A DNA stretch of 33,451 nt from Synechococcales cyanobacterium RM1_1_8 (GTDB lineage Bacteria > Cyanobacteriota > Cyanobacteriia > PCC-9006 > JAAUQQ01): assembly GCA_012032745.1 (NCBI GenBank), contig JAAUQQ010000008.1, forward strand, positions 1-33,451, given 5' to 3'. The stretch's first letter is position 1, and every line of letters starts with the position of its first letter. The notes below the pieces were generated by a model. That model worked only from the letters and a program-made list of their open reading frames with translations. It did no database searches and was not told the DNA's origin. Shown here piece by piece: positions 27,424 through 33,451 of this stretch. Made by a program: the position numbers and the translations under genes.

Positions 27424-28785
27424 ATGGTAGTTTCCAAGACCAAGCTGGCGGTGGGTGCCCTGGCTGCGGTAGCCGCAGCCGCAACGTTGGCAGGCACCGG
27501 CATTCACTGGTCCAAGGGACAGCCCCTGCTCGCCGGTACGGGGATCAGTTGGTCAAAGGGGCGGAGCTTGCTGGCGGAAAATCCCCAGGAGTTGATCGAT
27601 GAAGTCTGGCAGATCATCGACAATGACTATGTCGATGGCACTTTCAACCAGGTCGATTGGCGGCAGGTGCGCAGCGCCTACCTGAATCGGGAGTACAGCG
27701 ATCAGCCCGCTGCCTATGAAGCCATTCGAGAGATGCTGGACAAGTTGGGGGATCCCTACACCCGCTTCATGGACCCCAGCGAGTATGGCAACCTCAAAAT
27801 CGACACGTCTGGCGAGCTGACTGGGGTGGGCATTCAGCTCACCCAGGATGAAGAGACCAAAGAACTGATTGTGGTGGCTCCGATTGAAGATACGCCCGCC
27901 TTTGAAGCGGGCGTCAAATCCCGCGATGTGATCATCAAGGTGGACGGCCAGAGCACTGAAGGCATGACGACGGACGATGCGGTCAAACTGATCCGGGGGC
28001 CGGTCAATTCCAGTGTGATGCTGACGGTTCGCCGCGACAGCCAGACCCCCGAGGGCAAGGTGACCAGCAGCAGGGAAATCGAGTTCAAGCTGCTGCGGGC
28101 GCTGATTGAGATTCATCCGGTGAAGTTTAGCGATCGCACCGACCAAGGCCTCAACGTCGGCTATATTCGCCTTAACCAGTTCAACGCCAACGCCGCCAGC
28201 GAAATGCGGGATGCCATCCAGCAACTAGAACTCAAAAACGTCGATGGCTACGTCCTCGACCTGCGTTCTAATCCCGGCGGCCTGCTCTATTCCAGCATCG
28301 AGATCGCCCGCATGTGGATCGGCAAGGGCACCATCGTCTCCACCGTCAATCGGCGGGGAACCGCAGATGTAGAACAGGCCAACGGGCGTTCCCTCACCGA
28401 TGCGCCCCTGGTGGTCTTGGTGGATGGCGGCTCGGCCAGCGCCAGCGAGATCCTCTCCGGGGCCCTGCGGGACAATGAACGGGCCACTCTGGTGGGAACC
28501 AAAACCTTTGGCAAAGGCCTAGTTCAATCGGTGCGCCCCCTGGGCGATGGCTCCGGCCTGGCCGTCACCATTGCCAAGTATTTGACCCCCGATGGCACGG
28601 ACATCAACAAAGAGGGCATCACCCCCGATGTGCTCTATGAACTCAGCGAAACCGAGCAGGAATTATTGAGCAAGAACCGCGAGCTGATCGGCACCGTGGA
28701 AGACCCCCAATATGCCAAGGCCCTGGAAGCCTTAAAACAGGCCGTATCTACCGCAAAAGCTGGAAGGACCGCCAGCGAATCCTAA
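27424..28785 (+). CDS. Carboxyl-terminal processing protease (S41 family, PDZ)
   Basis: YTRFMDPSEYGNLKIDTSGELTGVGIQL, DVIIKVDGQSTEGM, VLDLRSNPGGLLYSSIEIA, VLVDGGSASASEILSGAL, GTKTFGKGLVQ. ATG at 27424. Confidence 0.95.
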   Translation: MVVSKTKLAVGALAAVAAAATLAGTGIHWSKGQPLLAGTGISWSKGRSLLAENPQELIDEVWQIIDNDYVDGTFNQVDWRQVRSAYLNREYSDQPAAYEAIREMLDKLGDPYTRFMDPSEYGNLKIDTSGELTGVGIQLTQDEETKELIVVAPIEDTPAFEAGVKSRDVIIKVDGQSTEGMTTDDAVKLIRGPVNSSVMLTVRRDSQTPEGKVTSSREIEFKLLRALIEIHPVKFSDRTDQGLNVGYIRLNQFNANAASEMRDAIQQLELKNVDGYVLDLRSNPGGLLYSSIEIARMWIGKGTIVSTVNRRGTADVEQANGRSLTDAPLVVLVDGGSASASEILSGALRDNERATLVGTKTFGKGLVQSVRPLGDGSGLAVTIAKYLTPDGTDINKEGITPDVLYELSETEQELLSKNRELIGTVEDPQYAKALEALKQAVSTAKAGRTASES

Positions 28786-28887
28786 GCCTCAAACCAAATA
28801 AAATCTCTCCCTTCAGTACCACGAGGTCAGTGCAAGCTGGCAGAGGCTTTTCCTGGGCATATCTAGTAGACTCGGGCTTACGTTTGG

Positions 28888-28953
28888 CCCCCCTCACCCC
28901 AACCCCTCTCCCACAGAGGGGAGAGGGGCTCTGATCCGGCTCCCCTTCTCCCC
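28888..28953. repeat. Second, shorter copy of the CCCTCACCCCAACCC element
   Basis: ccctcaccccaacccctctccc...gagaggggct...ccggctccccttctcccc shares blocks with 22-98. Confidence 0.8.
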
Positions 28954-28970
28954 TGCCGTACTAGCCATAC

Positions 28971-30295
28971 TTAGACGGTCAAACTCCAACTGGCGCTGGG
29001 TAACGGTGACAGGGGCTGGCTCGCGATCAGTGTCGATCCTTGCATCAACCAAGCAACGCTTTCGCTAGAGGCGGTATTAACCCACACCAAATCATCGAGG
29101 CCATCATAGTTGATATCTATTGCGCCTCGTATTTCCCAGTTCGGATTGGGTAAGGGGGTGGCAATATCAGCGCCCGAGACAATCTCGCCGCCATTCATCA
29201 CCCAGCGAACGTTTCTGCCATTGGCATAGTTTCGCCAGATTAGCTCATCGCGACCGTCTCCATCCAAATTACCGACCGCATCGATGCGCCAATCTAGTCC
29301 AAGGGTTGGAATTGCAGCGGCTCCTGCCAAGGTCGTGCCATCCATGTACCAGACAGCGTTCTCCCCGGTTAGGGAATTGCGCCAAACGAGGTCGTCTTTG
29401 CGATCGCGTTCAGATCCCCTGCGCCTTGGATACGCCAGCCGCTGTTGACATCGGGAGAGACAATGCCTGTGGCCCCGAGAAACCGCGATCGATCCATGAA
29501 CCAAACGGCGGCTTCGCCAGTGTTGCGATTCCACCAAATTAGATCATCTTTCCCATCCTGGTTCAAGTCTCCCGTCGCTTCTAGCTGCCAATGGGTCGGC
29601 AGGGTCGGAATCTCTAAGGGCGTACCTTGCAGGATGCGACCGTAGTCGGTAAACCAAGCGACATTGCTACCCGTGGCTTGATTGCGTAGGTAAAAGGTGG
29701 GAGCGATGTCGAGTTGGCGCGATCGCACCAGCGTGGCATCAATATCATTGCGCGACTGTTGAATATCAGCCGGGGAGAAGTTTGACCCCGACACGCTCAA
29801 CAATTGTTCGTAGCTTAGGCTTCCTAGATAGTTTGGGCTGCTGGTGAGCCGCCGAGCAAAATCATCAAAGCTGTAGATCGCTCCTGTGGAGTCTTCAAAG
29901 ACTTCGATCCGGTTCCCAGGAACGCGCCAATCTGCGATCTGGGCGATGGTTTGGTCGCCCCCAAAATCATTATTCCGGACGATGAAGAGGTGGCGACCGT
30001 CTATCTCTGCAAAGCCAGTTGTCTGAGCCAGCGTGTTGCTGAACAGCGGCTCACTAAACTTCAACCGATCCCCACTGTCTCCCCCCGTCTCATAGATCAG
30101 TGCGATCGTATTCCGGCTCACGTTATAGGTGTCATTGCCAGTTCCACCCACCAGGGTTCCAAATGTTTGCAGATTTGAAGTCAATCCCAGAAAGAAAGTC
30201 GATAGACTGTCATTGCCTGCCAGAGCAAAAACTTCTGGGGCGAACAAGGCTATCAAATCTGGGTCAGAGCCGAATGTACCGAAAATGGCAGTCAT
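28971..30295 (-). pseudogene. FG-GAP/VCBS-repeat protein with RTX-like N-terminal motif; interrupted by an apparent 1-nt deletion near 29408
   Basis: GGTGNDTYNVS; repeats GDLNQDGKDDLIWWNRNTGEAAVWFMD, DRKDDLVWRNSLTGENAVWYMDG, GNLDGDGRDELIWRN, DINYDGLDDLVWVN split over two frames. Confidence 0.85.
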
Positions 30296-30479
30296 GGATT
30301 TCGCTTACTCAGTGAAGTTAGTGGGAACCCAAATGTATTGCCTGGAGTCCACAGATATTATTCGCACGTAATTATTAAATTATTCACGGAGCGGCGATCT
30401 ATCCGTAAATAAGCGGTTGAGCATCAGTGAATCGCGTGTCTCCTCAGGATTGTGTTGCTGAGTTCACCGCTGGCTGGCG

Positions 30480-30644
30480 CTAGGTGTCTTGCCCAGAACT
30501 TAACTTGGGAGGAGGCAAGCCTTGGGGAGGAGGTAAGCCTTGGGGAAGATTGCCCTGAGCAGCTCCCAGGAGAGGCATTGCGCTAGGATTAACCCCCAGG
30601 ATCCCTATCTGCTCGGAGATGTTTGTGGATTCGAACAAATGCAC
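30480..30644 (-). other. Candidate small proline-rich ORF, 54 aa, GTG start
   Basis: MHLFESTNISEQIGILGVNPSAMPLLGAAQGNLPQGLPPPQGLPPPKLSSGQDT*; below the ORF-track length cutoff; no clear Shine-Dalgarno seen. Confidence 0.3.
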
Positions 30645-30661
30645 CCCGTTTGAGCGTCGCC

Positions 30662-31588
30662 ATGACTTCCCCTCGCCCTGGGCTATTTAGAACCTGGTTT
30701 GAATTACCCCATATCGTACGGCTTAGGGCCAGCACCGGCCGTTTTGAAGCCCTTGGGTTAAATCAATGGCAGGCCCATTGGCGAGATCCCTATCATTTAT
30801 TGCTGATGCTGCCCTGGCAGCTCTTTTTTCTGGTGCTCCTGGGGGGCTATCTCGCCGTCAATACCCTGTTTGCCCTGGCCTATGTGGCCCAGCCTGGTGG
30901 AATTGAGAATGCTGCCCCCGGCTCAATATTGGATACTTTTTTCTTTAGCGTCCAAACCCTCGGCTCGATTGGCTATGGGGCAATGTACCCCACAACAATT
31001 TATACCCACAGCATTGTCGCCCTAGAGTCGATGGTGGGGATCGTCAGTATCGCCATGATTACGGGCTTGGCCTTTGCCCGTTTTTCCCGGTCCGATGCGC
31101 GGGTGGTCTTTAGTGATGTCGCCGTGGTGGAGCCCCACGATGGCAGGCCGACGCTGGTGTTCCGCACAGCCAATCGGCGGCGCAACCAAATCCTTGAGGC
31201 GACACTCAAGGTTTATTTGATTCAGGATGAGGTCACCCTGGAAGGGCTGCGCATGCGTCGCTTTTATGAATTGGGACTCCTACGTCGGGAAACGCCTCAG
31301 TTTGTTCTGAGCTGGACCGTCATGCATGTGATTGATGGGAACAGTCCATTGCACAGAGCCACGTTAGACTCCCTGCGGCAAAAGCGGGGCAATATTCTCG
31401 TTTCCCTCAGCGGGCTGGATGAAACGATCATGCAGCCCATCCATGCTCGCCATACCTATGCTGCGGAGGATATCCGCTGGGATCATCGGTTTGTGGACAT
31501 GATCTATGAAGCGGGTGGTGGCGATCGCTTCATCGACTACCGCTATTTCAATCTGGTGGAGCCTATCCCTGCCAGTGGCGATGGGTGA
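30662..31588 (+). CDS. KirBac-type inward-rectifier potassium channel
   Basis: FFFSVQTLGSIGYGAMYPTTIYTHSIVALE (pore/filter), ITGLAFARFSR, VLSWTVMHVIDGNSPL, DIRWDHRFVDMIYEAGG...IDYRYFN cytoplasmic Kir domain. Confidence 0.93.
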   Translation: MTSPRPGLFRTWFELPHIVRLRASTGRFEALGLNQWQAHWRDPYHLLLMLPWQLFFLVLLGGYLAVNTLFALAYVAQPGGIENAAPGSILDTFFFSVQTLGSIGYGAMYPTTIYTHSIVALESMVGIVSIAMITGLAFARFSRSDARVVFSDVAVVEPHDGRPTLVFRTANRRRNQILEATLKVYLIQDEVTLEGLRMRRFYELGLLRRETPQFVLSWTVMHVIDGNSPLHRATLDSLRQKRGNILVSLSGLDETIMQPIHARHTYAAEDIRWDHRFVDMIYEAGGGDRFIDYRYFNLVEPIPASGDG

Positions 31589-31756
31589 GCCACCCCAGGG
31601 GCCGATCGAGATTGATTTTTCTGGATGCTGAGGGCTGGGAAATGGCAGCGGGGAGAAATGTCGGGAATGGGATCGCCGCTGCCCCCCAACCGACCGATAG
31701 AATTGGACCTGTCATGCGAGGGCAACCCGCTGCCCCGTCATCAGATTTCCAACGCC

Positions 31757-33451
31757 ATGTCTGCGATTGATTCCGCCGCGACCCCCGAAGCCGCCGCTGT
31801 CCCCGTGAATTATGCCTGTGCCCCCTTCGAGCCCAAGGTGATCGCCTCGGAGGGGATCAAGCCTGAGGAATATGATGCCATTTGCGATCGCCTCGGTCGC
31901 CACCCCAACCGGGCCGAGCTGGGCATGTTCGGCGTCATGTGGTCCGAGCATTGCTGCTACAAGAACTCCCGCCCCCTGCTAAGCCAGTTTCCCACCACGG
32001 GCAAGCGGGTGCTGGTCGGTCCCGGCGAAAACGCGGGTGTGGTGGACTTTGGTGAGGGCCTGCGCCTGGCCTTCAAGGTGGAATCCCACAACCATCCCTC
32101 GGCGGTGGAGCCCTTCCAGGGGGCAGCCACGGGGGTGGGCGGCATTTTGCGCGACATCTTCACCATGGGGGCGCGGCCCCTGGCGGTGCTGAATTCCCTG
32201 CGCTTTGGCACCCTGGAGAGCCCCAGGACGCGGCGCTTGTTTGAAGGCGTTGTGGCGGGAATTAGCCATTATGGCAACTGTGTCGGTGTGCCCACGGTGG
32301 GGGGCGAGGTCTATTTTGACAAGGCCTATGACGGCAATCCCCTCGTCAATGCCATGGCGATCGGCCTGATGGAGACCGATGACATTGTCAAGGCAGGGGC
32401 TTCGGGCATCGGCAACCCCGTGCTCTACGTCGGCTCGACCACCGGGCGGGACGGCATGGGCGGGGCCAGCTTCGCCAGCGCCGAGCTGAGCGATGCCTCC
32501 CTCGATGATCGCCCCGCTGTGCAAGTGGGGGATCCCTTCCTGGAAAAATCCCTGATCGAAGCCTGTCTCGAAGCCTTCAAAACCGGGGCCGTGGTCGCCG
32601 CCCAGGACATGGGCGCAGCGGGGCTGACCTGCTCCACCTCGGAAATGGCCTTCAGCGGTGGCGTGGGGGTTGAGCTTGACCTGGACCTGATCCCGGCGCG
32701 GGAAACGGGGATGGTGCCCTACGAATACTTGCTCTCGGAATCCCAGGAGCGGATGTTGTTCGTCGCCCAAAAAGGCCGCGAACAGGAGCTGATCGAGATC
32801 TTCCACCGCTGGGAGCTACAGGCCGTGGTCGCGGGCAAGATCATCGAAGAGCCCATCGTCCGCATTCTCTTCCAGGGCGAAGTAGCCGCCGAGGTCTCCG
32901 CCAGCGCCCTGGCGGATAACACGCCGATCTATCGCCGGGAGCTGCCCGCCGAGCCCCCGGCCTATGCCCAGGCCGCCTGGCAGTGGCGCGAGGCCGACCT
33001 GCCCGAGGCCAGCGCCACGGGGGTTGGCGACCAGAGCTGGACCGAGCTGCTGCTGACCCTGCTGGACAGCCCGACCATCGCCTCTAAGCGCTGGGTCTAC
33101 CGCCAGTACGACCACCAGGTGCAAAACAACACCGTGCTCATGCCCGGCGGGGCCGATGCCGCCGTGCTGCGCCTGCGTCCGGTGAATGACCCGATGACCA
33201 ACAGCCAGCGCGGCGTGGCGGCCACCCTGGACTGCAACCCCCGCTATGTCTATCTCCATCCCTATGAAGGAGCCAAGATGGCCGTGACCGAGGCCGCCCG
33301 CAACCTTAGCTGTGTCGGGGCCGAGCCCATCGCCGTCACCGACAACCTCAACTTTGGCAGCCCCGAAAAGCCCACCGGCTACTGGCAACTGGCCGAAGCC
33401 TGCCGGGGCCTCGCAGAAGCCTGCCGCGAATTTGACACGCCGGTCACTGGG
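31757..33451 (+). CDS. purL: Phosphoribosylformylglycinamidine synthase subunit II, 5' part (truncated by window end)
   Basis: [77 protein letters not shown]. Open to the window end. Confidence 0.95.
   Translation, partial: MSAIDSAATPEAAAVPVNYACAPFEPKVIASEGIKPEEYDAICDRLGRHPNRAELGMFGVMWSEHCCYKNSRPLLSQFPTTGKRVLVGPGENAGVVDFGEGLRLAFKVESHNHPSAVEPFQGAATGVGGILRDIFTMGARPLAVLNSLRFGTLESPRTRRLFEGVVAGISHYGNCVGVPTVGGEVYFDKAYDGNPLVNAMAIGLMETDDIVKAGASGIGNPVLYVGSTTGRDGMGGASFASAELSDASLDDRPAVQVGDPFLEKSLIEACLEAFKTGAVVAAQDMGAAGLTCSTSEMAFSGGVGVELDLDLIPARETGMVPYEYLLSESQERMLFVAQKGREQELIEIFHRWELQAVVAGKIIEEPIVRILFQGEVAAEVSASALADNTPIYRRELPAEPPAYAQAAWQWREADLPEASATGVGDQSWTELLLTLLDSPTIASKRWVYRQYDHQVQNNTVLMPGGADAAVLRLRPVNDPMTNSQRGVAATLDCNPRYVYLHPYEGAKMAVTEAARNLSCVGAEPIAVTDNLNFGSPEKPTGYWQLAEACRGLAEACREFDTPVTG

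Noticed and set aside
31979-33388. Minus-strand ORFs over purL
   Set aside because: purL is open to the window end on the plus strand with diagnostic motifs; it is missing from the track only because no stop codon is reached.
1-33451. tRNA or rRNA genes
   Set aside because: No cloverleaf or conserved rRNA segment was recognised by eye in the intergenic gaps; a tRNAscan or Rfam run would be decisive.

Overview
HIP1-rich (GCGATCGC) cyanobacterial chromosomal window. Left part: dual-specificity-type phosphatase next to a Ser/Thr kinase (kinase frame broken), a secreted-looking SAM methyltransferase (frame broken twice), argD, an unlisted IS5-type transposase remnant, a DUF4912 protein, a DUF2993 protein, and a divergent PEP-carboxykinase-like protein whose catalytic motifs look lost. 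Centre (10.2-25.6 kb, minus strand): a complete Pil/Pix/Hmp-type chemotaxis locus in the order PatA-like, CheY, CheW, MCP, MCP, hybrid CheA, plus an extra CheW. Right part: ispG, a C-terminal processing protease, an FG-GAP-type secreted protein (frame broken), a KirBac-type K+ channel, and the 5' part of purL, which runs off the window end. Five gene breaks are all single missing bases, four of them in C/G runs or C-rich repeats, so sequencing or assembly indels must be excluded before calling pseudogenes. Best leads: the PEPCK-fold pseudoenzyme candidate, a CBCR-like GAF in the second MCP with Arg where the chromophore Cys is expected, and a 43-bp near-perfect palindrome with a competing stem directly after ispG. 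All family assignments come from reading motifs; no searches were run.
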